Origin: Rhizophagus clarus
Lineage: Eukaryota; Glomeromycota; Glomeromycetes; Glomerales; Glomeraceae
NCBI GenBank assembly: GCA_015698045.1
Contig: BLAL01000215.1
Span: 310,001-374,000 of the forward strand
DNA length: 64,000 nucleotides
Direction: 5' to 3'
The translations under genes and the position numbers were made by a program. Under the pieces are notes generated by a model. The model was given only the letters and a program-made list of their open reading frames with translations. It had not been told where the DNA came from and searched no databases. Below are positions 33,317 to 45,960 of this stretch, one piece after another (position 1 is the stretch's first letter; each line of letters opens with the position of its first letter).

Positions 33317-35442
33317 ATGATGTCTTCTATAATCCATAACTCAAAAAATCGTGGAAAAAAAGTTGATATATCTGAACGTGATAATAATTTAATCTCGGGT
33401 GCACTTTCTCTTATATGGTTGAAAACTAACCAAAAAGTTAAAACATGTTGTTTTCTTGAAGATGATGTGGTTAAATTATCTTATAGAAATGATGGTTGTT
33501 TATATTTTGATTTATGTGAATCAATTGATCAAATCATTTCTTTATTGTCGGATTTTACGGTAATAAAATTGATCATAAAAAAATCTTATTTTATTTTATT
33601 TACTTTTAAAGTTAAATTAATTTTTTTTTTTTTCGTCCTATTTTTTTTTTTTTTTTTTTAGCCTCTTCAACAGAAACGGGTAGAGTTAGATAATACTAAG
33701 GTAATAAATAAATAAATAAATATATGTATACTATATTTTATTTATATGAACGATATTTTTTCTTTTTCTTTTGATTTTTATAAATCATGTTTATTGATAA
33801 TGAATAATATCATTCAAAATTTATTAATATATTTACAGAAGCAATTAAATAACTTATCGAATGAACTTGAAGATTGTAAAAATAGATATGATGAAATTTC
33901 AAGACAGAATATCAGTTTACAGGTAAAATTTAACGATAATATATTAATATTTTTTCGTCTGTAAATTTTTAATAATAATTTTTATTTATTTAATTTATTT
34001 TTTTTAAAAAAAAGAATGAATTACAAAAGCTTACGCATGATCAATCAGTTTGTGATACCGCTACTTCTGGTACAATGGATACCATAGTTTCGGATGATGA
34101 TGAAATGCTTGAACCTACAGAAGAGGTTATGGGTTATACAACAACATCCGAAACAATACCATCCGAAACGATTCATCCAGCAACATCAGAATCGAATTTT
34201 GAAGAATTAGGAGCGATAACATATCCTGATGTAAGAGTAATAATAGAGCCAAATTATATAGTACCAGAAAGGACAACAACAAAATCAGAATCAAAATCAA
34301 CTGTTATAACTCTGAAGACACCAAAATTGGAGTCAGTAACAACGTCAAAATCAGAGGCGTCAAAACCAGAAACACACAATATGAGATCAACGATACCAAA
34401 ATCGAGATCAGCAGCACCAAAAGAAAAAATATTAACAAAAGGAAATAATATTTCTTCAATGTATGATAAAGGAAAATATAAAGCAGATAAAGAAAAATTA
34501 AGCAAAAACAAAAAACGTGGGATAGAATATATCGAAATTTCATCAGAAGAAGAAGTGGATAATAATCATAACGATGATAATGTTGAAAATATGGATCTTA
34601 ATCCTGAAAATCAACCTTTTCGGTTGCTGTTACTAGAAAAAGGAAAAAAATTACGTGAGATTCTGTTAAATCCTCAGGATGCAATCCAATCCAAATCAAA
34701 AATAATAGATACCTTACGTGAATTAACATCTAAATCTATTAAAAGATTAGACGAAATTTCTGCTGAAGATAGGATTTGTCAATGGCAAAGACAAGAATCT
34801 CGATGTGATAGATTTCAAATGGATGCTGAATCATATGATATATTACATTTAATGTCACTTGTTCGGGTCTATGAAGATATCCTAAAAGTTGGTGAAGAAC
34901 TAATAAAAGATCCTAATAATGATATTGATGATGTTAAACTTTGGGTAATTGAATTTTTATGTGATAAAATGAAAATTGATTGCAAAACGGAACAAAAAAA
35001 TAGACTAGGATGTAGTAGATTATGTAAATTATTCAGTGAAGGAATTACAAGTGACCAACTTGTACAAGCGGGATGTTTTAAATGTGATTTCTTTATCAAA
35101 CAAGAATATTATAACGCTTTTTTATCACAAATTCCTTCGTTAGAAAAACGTCAATCTATTTCATCAAACAATTATCTTAAAGAAATATTATCTTTCAAAA
35201 TTTCTAATATTGATCTAGATAATCTTACATTTTCTCAACCTAAACCTATGTATAATAATGAAGATTATACTGATGATATAGAAATATTAAGTTTTACTAG
35301 AAATACTCAAAATAGTGAAAATATTACTAAAAATCATAATGCATCGAATAAAAAGCAAAAAATCATATTTAAATTACATTTAGGAGAAGATTTTAGCGAT
35401 GTAGCTCACAAATATAAGGAAGATGAATATATTGTATTATAA
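33317..35442 (+). CDS. Four-exon gene, 597-residue protein of unknown function
   Basis: Exons 33317-33559, 33662-33700, 33839-33922 and 34015-35442, all in phase 0, with donors GTAATA, GTAATA and GTAAAA and acceptors TTTTTTAG, TTTACAG and AAAAAAG. The last acceptor lacks a good pyrimidine tract. The N-terminal 81 residues look folded (KTCCFLEDDVVKLSYRNDGC). Residues about 85-140 (QKRVELDNTKKQLNNLSNEL, CKNRYDEISRQN) have coiled-coil character. A long Ser/Thr/Glu/Lys-rich segment follows (many TTSE and KSES words). A compact C-terminal domain from about residue 310 contains ICQWQRQESRCDRFQMD, KLWVIEFLCDKMKIDC and GCSRLCKLFSEGITSDQL. I do not recognise the family. An AG just before the ATG suggests a leader intron. 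The frame appears intact. Confidence 0.7.
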
Positions 35443-36356
35443 TTGTTTTTTTTTTTTGTTATTTTGTTTTTTTTACATTTTGAATAAATTAGAATTACTC
35501 TTAATTTAATTACGATAAGTTTGTTTTTTTTTAATTGTCTTTTTATATATAATATTAATAAAGAATTTGCATCTCAGGATCTCCAAACGTGGTTATGTTA
35601 ATCTCCATGGAGAAATAAAGTCAGTCCTTCATAAGAATTTTGGGGAATGAACTATGTTGGTGGATGTGAAATATAATTTTTCACGTCAGAAAGTGACACT
35701 CGATTAAATAAAAATACTAATTTTTTGCTTCAAAGTGATTTTTACATGAAAAAATAATTTGCTTCATGAATTTTCATAACAAAAACAGAATAATCTCAAA
35801 TTTCTCATTCTTTCCTTTAATACAAATTTTAAGTTCATTCATATTTCTCGGAATGATCTTGCACTTCCAGTAGTCGTGATTCTATTATTTTTAACCGTTT
35901 TTTTTCTCTTTTTCACAACGTGGATTCCTATTAAAAATCGCAACATCTCTATTAACTTGTGAACTGTATTATATATATAACCATGCAAATTATTCGTTGT
36001 CATTAGTTATCAGAAAAACCGAATCACTAAACATAAAAAAGAAATATAAATATATGTAAATTTGAGTATCTTACAAAAGACAAATATGCATCATTTTTTG
36101 ACGCGATTAGATTCTCTCTACGATATCCGAACCGCTATTTCGACCACATGACAAATCAAAATCATCCGATTTCGTAGAACTGGCGCCTCGGATAGGTTAA
36201 TCTAGAATCTATTGCGAAACTTTTGAGGAATTTTGACCACTTATAGAATTTTGACAGACTCGAGAATTTCAGCAACCCGTATTTAAATATGGTCGAAACC
36301 TTAAAGTCCTAGCCGTAATTGCTGCGGATTTTGTCTACAAGTAGCTTTGAAGCCGT
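35443..36356. other. Non-coding
   Basis: 3' flank of the 597-residue gene and spacer. Positions 36100-36350 have more G+C than the average here but no frame I can support. Confidence 0.5.
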
Positions 36357-36861
36357 AAAGTATATTATAAACTTGGAAATTATTATTTGGAAGGTATTGT
36401 TACTGAAATAAATAAAGCAAAAACATTTGAATGTTACAAAATAGCAGCAGACAAAGGAAATAATGACGCGAAATATAAATTAAGAATTAGGCGAAAAAAT
36501 TAAACAAGATGAGAAAAAAGCATTTCAAATAATCGAATTATATCAAGCAGCCACAGTAAATGGAAATATGAAAGTCATAACAAGTTTGGAAAGTTTACTA
36601 GATGAAGGGGTTATTAAAGATGAAAAAATAGCATTTGATATAGTTGAAGAATTAGCTGAAAAAGAATATTCAAATGCTCAAAATAGACTTGGATATTGTT
36701 ATGAAAAAGGAATTGGGACGGATGCTAATATCATGAAAGCATTAGAACTGTACATTAAATCTGCAGAACGTGGAAGTGCAAATGCTGTAGAGAATTATGA
36801 AAGTTTGCTATATCAATTTAGCGAAAAATTAAAAATGTTTAAAAGGTGTTCCAATCTTTAA
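36357..36861 (+). pseudogene. Sel1-repeat protein relic
   Basis: Sel1-like repeat sequence without a proper start. [13 protein letters not shown]...[20 protein letters not shown] is in one frame up to about 36488, then [21 protein letters not shown] and LGYCYEKGIGTDANIMKALELYIKSAERGSANA in another, ending at TAA 36859-36861. The break fits a small indel near 36485-36490. The repeats match those of the gene at 49509. It is the decayed 3' part of a paralog. Confidence 0.8.
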
Positions 36862-39800
36862 ATAGTTTAAAAGGCTTTTACAAAGTTATATTTTATTATT
36901 TAAAGTTTAATTATTTACAAGATAAAAAGATGATTTTAGTCAACTCTATAAAATATCCTTTGGGATAATCGTATGAGCGTGTAATTATGTAAAGTGCGCA
37001 TTATAGAAAAATATGAACAGTATTTTGATAAATTTAAATACTAAAAATAAATTATTATGCAATAATAAATATATATATATATTTAAACTAATTTCAACAT
37101 TTATTATATTATATATATTTTACCATTATGACTCGTTATAATAAATATTATTATAAATGTAATAGTAATGAATGCTATTGCAATTAATATCACTTCTAAT
37201 TAAAATATTGATAAGAGTAGTTTATCTGCATTATGCTAAATTGTTTTCTCCTGGTAAATTGTTCGATATATAACTCATCAATATTTGAAAGAAACAGAAA
37301 GACGTTTTTTATTTTTTGTGTCCAGAAAGAAGTGTTCGATTTGGTTCTAACTTATGAAACTAAAAAAAGTATTAATACATAAAAATGGTAAAGCTTTGGC
37401 AATTGTGATCAGCAGATGTTGTCTCTCCTTGAAATTTTATTTGACGGATTCCATTTCATTCTTAAAACTCTGAAGCCAGCAGATAAAAACTGAATTTATC
37501 TTTAAGAACTCCTAATTCAGTTGCTAGTAGTTTGCTTTTTCAATTAATCACATAGTATCGCTAAGAATTGTTTTGTGTTGATAGATTAGCACAAACTTCT
37601 TAAGAGATCTAGAATACAGATTTTTGATTTGTTTCTGGATTAATAATTTCAGAAGACCTTAGTTTACGGTATTCATGTAATTCATGGACCGCATCCTGCT
37701 CATTCAACTCTACATATTGGAAACAAAACTCATATTTTAAGCATTACATAATGTAATTCTTTTCAGGCATACTAAGTACGCAGTAACGCGAGTAAGTTTA
37801 AATCAACATATCGGCCGATCAGTGCATCATAACACGTGAATGCATTTATAAAAATATTATATTATAACGACGTGTAGTCGCGTAGAATATAGAAGATGCG
37901 TACTAATTCCCAACTTGGGACTTATTACAGGTGTATTTATAGAATCAGATCTTTATTCTAATAAATAGATTCAGTTGATAGGAAGATAATATATCAAAAG
38001 AAAATTTATTATTTGCAGAAACTGGAATATGATATATTGAAATTTGATTGTAAGTCATAATATAAATATATACATACTAGTGTTACCACCAATTTACATT
38101 AATAAAAAAGTGATAACAGAAAATAAAACTGACGATTGAGGATCATAATTGTCACGATTATATGATTCGTAATAATAGGCAATTTTAATGGATCTGATTC
38201 ATTATCAAAAGCCAGAATACGGAAGAAGTTACAGAGAAGATTTTATTGACTTTTAACAGCTGTTCTAGCACAATTACCAATCTAATAACTGAATTGCCTT
38301 GGATGATGATTATACGCTACACCACATAACGTGTTTTTTTTTTAGGTTTTGGGCTTTAAAGTCTAAAAACATAAAATAATTTTGGTGATCAAATATAAGT
38401 GTGGTATATAATAAATAATGATCAAGAAACGGAACACTCTAGGGCTATATCAACATGTTTGAAAAGCTTATTGATTTTAACATAAACAAACATAATTTAT
38501 CAGAACAAATCAAAAAGAAACATTCTTTGGGCTCTAAGGAGTCGAATGAAAAATTAATCAATTAAGATATGGTTAATGCTTGAGAACAATGCCAGCAAAC
38601 TTGAATTATTTATTGCAATTATACCTCTTTCAGTAAGTATTATTAAGAATCGTCAAATAATATATACAATTGGCGATAATTTGATAACACAATTACACAA
38701 CAACACGGACAATAATCGTTAATACTAATGAAACAACTAAGTAAAACAACATGATGTTATGCGACAGAAACAAAGTATATTTATTAAAATAAATATATAA
38801 ACTGGTAGGTAAATATATGTGAAAAGGTGAAGTAAAGGGCCATAACTAACTCCTATTAATTAATGAACTCAGGGATGATTTTCATTATAAGTCACTACAT
38901 GAATTATCGAAAATAGAAGACGAATACCATTGTACTAATTGCTATTGATTGTTTACCGATTGTTAATAAAATACACAATGTTATTAAGAAATAAATATAA
39001 AATATAATATAAACAAAAATAAATCTATAATTACTAATAATAATAAATAATAAAACTAATAAAATTATATAATTGCTACCATGTGACTACATTCAATAGT
39101 CACCCATATCATTCGGCATGCAGTATCAGAAGTCGTTGTGTACAAACCAAACAACGCCAAATTGGGTCGTAACTCGTAACAATAGTATACTGTTAAAACA
39201 TCTAAAGCTTCCAATATGAAAATGATCTATGAATTGGAATTACGGTAAGTATACTAGTATTTACCATTGCATTATATTGTTTTCATAGTTCATTAATAAA
39301 AAGAAATTTTCCAAATTTATAAATTTTATTTCATTTATTTTACTCTATTAAATATTAATTTTTCAAAATCCTATGATATATAAATATTTACCATCAAACT
39401 CATCAATTAATATATGCCAAAAACTTGTTAAGAAGTAACTGAAAATAATAATAATAATCTATATTCATGAGGAAAAATAGATAAATAATTTTAAAAAATA
39501 GGTTACGATAAAAAAATATATATTTTTTTTTTTTCATTAATATAAATACCATATTACAAGTAATCTAACCGTACATCTGAAAAAATGTTAGATTAAGCCT
39601 ATTTGTGATGCAAAAATTTTCAAAAAATTAAATTTAAAAAAAAAACTTTTATTGTATAAAGACTAATTTTATCGCCTTTTCCACAATTGATTTCACAAAA
39701 AGGTTTTGTCAAATAATTCAAAAATGACATTAAAACCTACCTTTATCACTAAGTAAACTTGCAGAGCAGTCTACTTAGTGACTTTAGAAGTTATATGCTA

Positions 39801-40483
39801 ATATTTGTTTAGAAATATCTTACTTTTTGTATTTTATTGCTGCGCCGCAAGAAGGCTTAATCTCGGATGTGCGCCATAGCAAAGCCATTTTTTGATGGAT
39901 GTGCAAGGGAAGGTCAGCGATTTCACGTTAATTTGTAACGCAATCCAGTGTCTTTTGTTTACCCACATTGGGCTTGTATTTTTTTAAAAGTACATGATAT
40001 GCAAATGGCGATGGATGTGTAACAGTTTATTGAAGAAAAGCGTATCTTGGCAAAAGTGATTGGCGTCATTGGCGTTACAAATATCTATTAAATAATTTAC
40101 TGGCGCTCTGAAGCTTTTCTGCATCAACTAATAATTTTATCTTATGCATGGGAACTTTTCTATTGTATTCTTAGGGAGTTTCTTTTTGATAAGATTTTCG
40201 TAACACGGTCATATTAACGTAATCTCTTGAGAAATAAAATCAATCTTATTTACTATAATTACCGAGTGTAACGGTACATTTCACCGCTTTTCGTGGCTTT
40301 TGAATTTGTAATTAAGCAGACTACTAAGCCGACTATGGTAAATCATTTTAGAAATATCATTCGATTTATTCATGTATAATGTAAGGATTTTATTATTATA
40401 TGAAAACAATTAATGTGGATTTCGGGTCAATAAAATAATTGTGGGATATATAATGATAAATTTTGATAAAAATATAGATAAAA
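36862..40483. other. Large gene-poor stretch
   Basis: 3.6 kb of AT-rich DNA in which I see no supportable gene, no splice-linked frames and no tandem array. The last 400 bases form the promoter side of the secreted-protein gene. Confidence 0.5.
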
Positions 40484-41553
40484 ATGAACTATAATTTTCA
40501 CCTTTTTCTCTTGAACCTCTTGATCTTCTTCATTTCTAAAGCTTTTGCCGACTGCTACAGTGATACAGGTGGCTGCACATGTCTTACAAGCGATACCGTC
40601 GGCGGTCTCAAATGTGGATCTGAATTGAATAATGGTAAATGATTCATATTTCATTCATTTTCGTTGCCTCTTGCAGTATTTCTAACGTATCTGGATTTTA
40701 CAGGTTGCTCTTCTGATTCTTTTTCCATTTTTCAATGCAATCCTGGCGGCACCAAAATTTGCCGATATGGTCCTTGCACGTATGGTTGTTGTGCGACAAG
40801 TGATGGAAATAGCTATTGTTGCATGGATTATGCATGCTCCGGGTGCAAAAACGTATCGAAAATACCAAACCCACCGCAACCACAACCACCACAACCGCAT
40901 AACCAAACTACAGATTGTAATAATCCTTCACCAGATTCTTGTAACTTTTATAGTGACTGCTTGGAGAAGAAATTTAATTGCGGACCCAATGGATACCCAA
41001 TTGGATATGGACTTAAGAATTGCGAAAATTTTGCGAATGAAATAAACCTATTCAGTAACGATGGAAAGAAATGGTAAATATGAAATGCACATAAGTACCT
41101 TTGACGTAGATAATGGAGATTTTTTTTTTCAAATCTGCTCATTTTTACTCTGTGTATATATATTATTAACTATTAATAAGGGTATTGAAAACAATGCTTT
41201 GTCTTCAAAATGCATTAGTCCAAATATATAACAATAATACGGCCACTTGCTCAGAAATAAAAGACACAGCATTCAGATCTCATGCGAAATGTTACATTGA
41301 ATCAGGAGTGTGTTCTCTTCCAACAGAATGGTGGAAATTATTTGAAATTATCGATATAAGAGATATTGTTGGAAGCTGGGAAGGTATTTTGGTTAGTATA
41401 AAATCGTTAGGAATAAATAATATGTACATAATCGTACTAATGAGACTTTGATACATTATGTAGGAAGTAATACAAACAGCGGAAGGTTGTGCCGAATTAT
41501 ATGCGTGGTTAATTGGAGCGTTTTGTAAAAAACATCATTATTGCGTTCCTTAA
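40484..41553 (+). CDS. Secreted cysteine-rich protein, candidate effector
   Basis: Four exons: 40484-40634, 40704-41073, 41181-41391 and 41464-41553, giving 273 residues. Donors are GTAAAT, GTAAAT and GTTAGT; acceptors are TTTTACAG, TTAATAAG and TTATGTAG; all phases match. The protein opens with a typical signal peptide: a hydrophobic core LFLLNLLIFFI ending SKAFA, cleavage likely after about residue 22. No further membrane segment is seen. The mature protein has a dense cysteine region (GCTC, CGPC-like RYGPCTYGCCATSDG, YCCMDYACSGC), a Pro/Gln linker (NPPQPQPPQP), then a more helical part with paired cysteines ending CKKHHYCVP. No enzyme motif was seen. In a mycorrhizal fungus a small secreted cysteine-rich protein could act at the host interface or in the wall; that is inference. 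The high cysteine count implies disulfides. Confidence 0.8.
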
Positions 41554-44489
41554 GAATAATAAGAATTCCAAATTACAGTTATATATGTTTTCAAGTACCG
41601 TATGCTTGAGCAGCAAGTTTCACTTTTTTGTAGTTTCATAATTTTTTGTGCTGCGAAGCTGAATAAAGTTTCCAAATAAAACTTTCGCTTGTGAGATTGT
41701 CTTTTTCTCATAAATATAGGCTACCACAACTCCTGAAACTAAAATAAATATTGTAGGTTTTAAGCCTGTGAACAATACTGATTTTAAGCTGAAAAATAAG
41801 CAATACAGTTAGTTATTCGGTCCTTATGCAACAAGTGATACTGAACTTTAAAAACTTACAGTAATTGTAATATAGAACTTTAAATACATCTGTTTCTTTT
41901 GTTTGCCGAAGCTTATGCAGGGAACCATATATCCCACACTACGGGTTTTACTCGATTTCGAAGTACAGTACAGTACCTATACCGTCATAGTAAGCACCGG
42001 TCAACTTGTACGACCGAAAAATTGCGCAGTAGTAATTCATTAAATACTCGTGATCTCATTTTTCTAAGTCTGTTTTCTTGAAAAATGGCACATGATTTCA
42101 TGTCTCGTTTTTTTTGTATGTGCCAGGTTGGTTGGTGGTTCTCTTTTATTTTTTTTTTTTTCTTCTGATATTTTAACTACTATTATTAACAATACTGAAA
42201 TAACTAAATTAACTGAAAGAGGAAGGTCATAGAAAGATTTAGCTATATTAGAATTAAGAATTTTCATTACAATATTAATTACATATGAGCCGATGCGCGG
42301 AATTAATGAAATTAAATTATTACAATTCAGAACTAGGGTGGAATCAAAGAAAAATTTCATCTATGTATATTATGTGGATTTTTTTACATATATTTAGTCA
42401 TCAACTTTCACTACCTGTAACGTAACGTAACCGATCGGAAGATTATTTTTTTTGTAATATTCAAATGATCACTTGTGTTGGCTGTTAACTAATTATTTAA
42501 ATAAACGAACAAATAATAAATAATAGATTATTGTTTCTTTACACAAATCAATACTATATTTTTTTAAATTAATTAACTATTTAAAAATTTATGAATTGCC
42601 TCTAAAATATCATCATGAGGAGGTTTCTCATTGAGGACAAATTTCCCTATAAATCTAACCACATCACAGATGTAAAATTTTTTGAAAAAAAGGCAATTAT
42701 TTTTAGATTCATTGTTGTATTAATGTATTATCCCCTTTCTCATAACTGCAATAGCTTCTTTCGATAAAATTATTGCTCTCTCGTTCAGTAACTGCTGAAT
42801 GAAATAATGTAAAAAAGATTTTTAGCGCCGGAAAAAATATTTTAACATCAATAAACTGTTAAATTTTAAATAATAAACACCTGATTGATAAAAATTCTCT
42901 CTTGCTTTATATTGTATAATTTTTTTGTAAGACAAAATAGATAATACACTCTACTCTTCTATTCTGTCTTGAACTCTTGATAGGAACTTTCTTCCTCTAA
43001 AAATTGTTCCATATAGTATTAATTTATTAATTGCATACATATTATTGCGTGGTTTATTTCATATTAAGAGAAGTTTATATACCATTATTTTCTACTTCTG
43101 CAATTAAATCATTAATATTTATACCAATTCAGGGATTTTAAGAATTCCTTTATTATGTATTGACATTCACTCATACTCTCATATGTGTAGAAAGATCAAT
43201 GATTCTCCGACATGTCATATTATTTTTCTACTACAATCAATTTTTCATTTATACTCTTAAAATTTGCATATACTGTATTGTGTAATGAAGATGGTTTAAA
43301 TAAGAACTTCCCAATATTGGTCTTTCAGGTATAAGTCTTTCAATAACCGCTTTTTCCTGTTTCAATTTTCATTATTCGTTTGACAATTTTCTTTTTTTAA
43401 CGTTTTCTGCTTTTAAAAATGTTATTTAAAAAAAAATTGGTTTCATTTACTTTTACAAACATTGTTACTGTTACTACTATCATACAGCAAACCTTCACAT
43501 ATTTAGATGTTTGAAATCAATAAAGATTTTTAGTTCTTTTTTTAATTATTTCTATACATAAATAAAATATGGATATTAAACTAATTTTTGAAAATTCTGT
43601 CTGAACTACTGAAAATTCCACTTTCAGCTGAAAGTCTTTATCACAGGAAAAAATAAAGATTATTATCTAGGTCATCAAAATTTTTACTTTTTTTTTCATA
43701 AAGAAAACTAAAAACTGGTAAAAGTGAGAAGAATAGGTTATGATTATAGTTAAATTAAACCAGAAAATAAATATTTTTTTTTCCTTTAACTCTATTTGAA
43801 TTTTTGTGCCAATGACCACTTTCTGACAAAATATAAATCTAATTCTGTTATATGTTGTATTGTTGTTATGTCTTATCTATAACACTAATATTAGGAATTT
43901 TACTTTTTAAGTAACCAAAATGTTATTTTTTCATAATTTTTTATAATTTAAAAAAATTTAAGCAATTATTAACTATTAATATTATTAGTCATTTTTCAAT
44001 ACGTGTTGATGAAATATTGAATACATTGCCCGAAATTGTAACTATTAATTCTGAGTTTTTCAAATATATATTCCAATAATTAATTCTAGTTTTATTAATT
44101 TCAAAATCACTACTAATTTCATAATTGCTAATATTTGCATAATCGTTTTTCATATTTCAATATAGAATCCATTTTTATATAAGTGAAGTTTAAATATAAA
44201 TGTTTAAATGCTATCAATAATATAGTTTTGATATTATTCATTCTTAAAATGCTTTTATATTCAAACTACTATTAATTGTAGGGTTATCATATTAAAAAGT
44301 TATTATAAACTGTATATGTATTTTGTAAAGAATTATTTATATTTTAAATATTGCTTTTTTTTAAGACATCATGTTCATAGATGAGTATTTTAAAATTAAT
44401 CTATTTACAATAAATATCAATTATATTTTTATTTTTATTTTTATTAAAACAAAAGAATCTATAATAAACGATCAAAAAAACTGATTAGG
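41554..44489. other. Gene-poor stretch
   Basis: No well-supported gene. A minus-strand frame at 42064-42360 encodes a 98-residue hydrophobic peptide with one likely membrane segment (LVISVLLIIVVKI) followed by a lysine run. It might be a small membrane protein, but it has no homology or splice support. The rest is AT-rich. Confidence 0.45.
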
Positions 44490-45590
44490 TAGAAACAATA
44501 CATATATACTAACAAATGTGAGCGGTGAGGCTTGGTCAAACCTATGTTAAACCAAAAGATCTAAACTAAAAGGTAATCGCAATCCTCTGAGTCATAAACA
44601 TCTATAAATAAATGTAAACAACTTGACCCTGCAAGATACTAAATATCGCTCCCTCCTACGAGTATCAACACCTAAATAACACCCACGGCCCTCTAAAAAA
44701 ATTTTAAACACTAAAAAAGTAAGTTGCTTGATCAACTCACATTAGATACATAATAATCAAGACTATCTAATACATAATAAATGAATTGTCTTAATCCTTC
44801 ACACGAGTACTCTCTACCGTAAGTATCAATCACGTGATGTTGAGGATAAGGGTCGATGCCATACGAACGTTTCTTTATCTGAGCGGTAATCCCCAATCGT
44901 TTTCCCAATGGAATAAAGCTTGACATCTTGGAATCCAAATTTGCTTTTTAGTAAAGTTAGTATTCTTGAGACTAATTTCTCCCAGTAATATACGAATGGA
45001 AGATGGGGATAAATATGAAGATAAAAAGGATATAAAAGATTGAGGAATAAATCCTCTTAATAAATCTATAAATGTAAAAGAAAATTCATTTTCTGTTGAT
45101 TCCATATGTCCAGCTCCCAAATAATAGAAGCACCAATAGAATTGTTTGAGTGGGAATTAATATAATAACAAATAAAATCTAAAATGTTATGTAAATGAGA
45201 ACGAGTAATATGAATGGTTTCCGAACATAACCAAAGTGTCTCTGGGAGATCACCACATAAAAAACAATTGAAGTCACCATAAATATGATAATAATATTTC
45301 TTTGTGTGTTCAAGAGTTGGTAACTCATCAAAGAAAAGTTTAAGTTTAAAAACTTTGAAATGTAGGTCATCGAACGAAGTAGTAGAAGTAACATCAGAAA
45401 TAGAATTAAAGCGTAATAACAAAATAGTCCATTTCCAATTGATAGCAAAATTGTGAGTACGAAATTTTGCAAAACGGTTAAAGTTATATAAAGACTCAAA
45501 ATTAAGTGTATTAGTAAGTTTACGAACAAAGGGTCATAAGCTCATTTCTATAGGGTTATTATTCCAACAAGGAAAAAGGATAAAATTTTC
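44490..45590 (-). mobile_element. 3' remnant of a non-LTR (LINE) retrotransposon
   Basis: Minus-strand segments in broken frames match the C-terminal end of Rhizophagus LINE reverse-transcriptase proteins. From about 45535 the frame reads KLTNTLNFESLYNFNRFAKF, then a zinc-binding pattern CFLCGDLPETLWLCSETIHI (C-x2-C...H). After a frame change it reads KQIWIPRCQALFHWENDWG at about 44950-44880. Polymerase motifs are absent, so only the last part remains, as with 5'-truncated insertions. A less AT-rich stretch to about 44490 is probably the element's 3' untranslated region. Confidence 0.7.
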
Positions 45591-45786
45591 TTTTTAAAAT
45601 TAAAAAAATGCGGTGAAGGATCCGAGTGGACATTCTTGACTAATCGATCGATAATAAATATCAGTTATATAATTAACCATTATTTTATTTATATCATTAT
45701 TAAAAGAATGCATGTTTTTCTTATTTATAGTAAAAAGTATAACTATTAATGATTGATAAGGTATTATAATGAATCAAATTAGTAAT

Positions 45787-45960
45787 GAGACAACTGATAA
45801 TATCCATTATCATTTTTCAAAATTGCTCTTGATCTTCCAAGCTTTTTTTGACCATTATCTTGATAGTAGACATACATGCTAATTTTTTCTGACCATTTTA
45901 GTTGTAATGTTTTCGGGAGTCCAGTTTCTAAATATAAATTCTTAATTGTACCGTTTTCTA
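45787..45960 (-). pseudogene. Unidentified coding relic
   Basis: An open minus-strand stretch of 57 codons reads LETGLPKTLQLKWSEKISMY and QDNGQKKLGRSRAIL before a TAA. Its composition is protein-like, unlike its surroundings, but it has no start, no splice partners and no family I recognise. It is probably a transposon or duplicated-gene fragment. Confidence 0.35.

Noticed and set aside
34254..34543. Antisense frames inside the 597-residue gene
   Set aside because: They mirror the Ser/Thr/Lys-rich segment of the real frame, with no independent start or splice support.
40682..41045. Overlapping frames on both strands in the secreted-protein gene
   Set aside because: They are shadows of exon 2, which has matching splice sites, phase and a signal peptide upstream.
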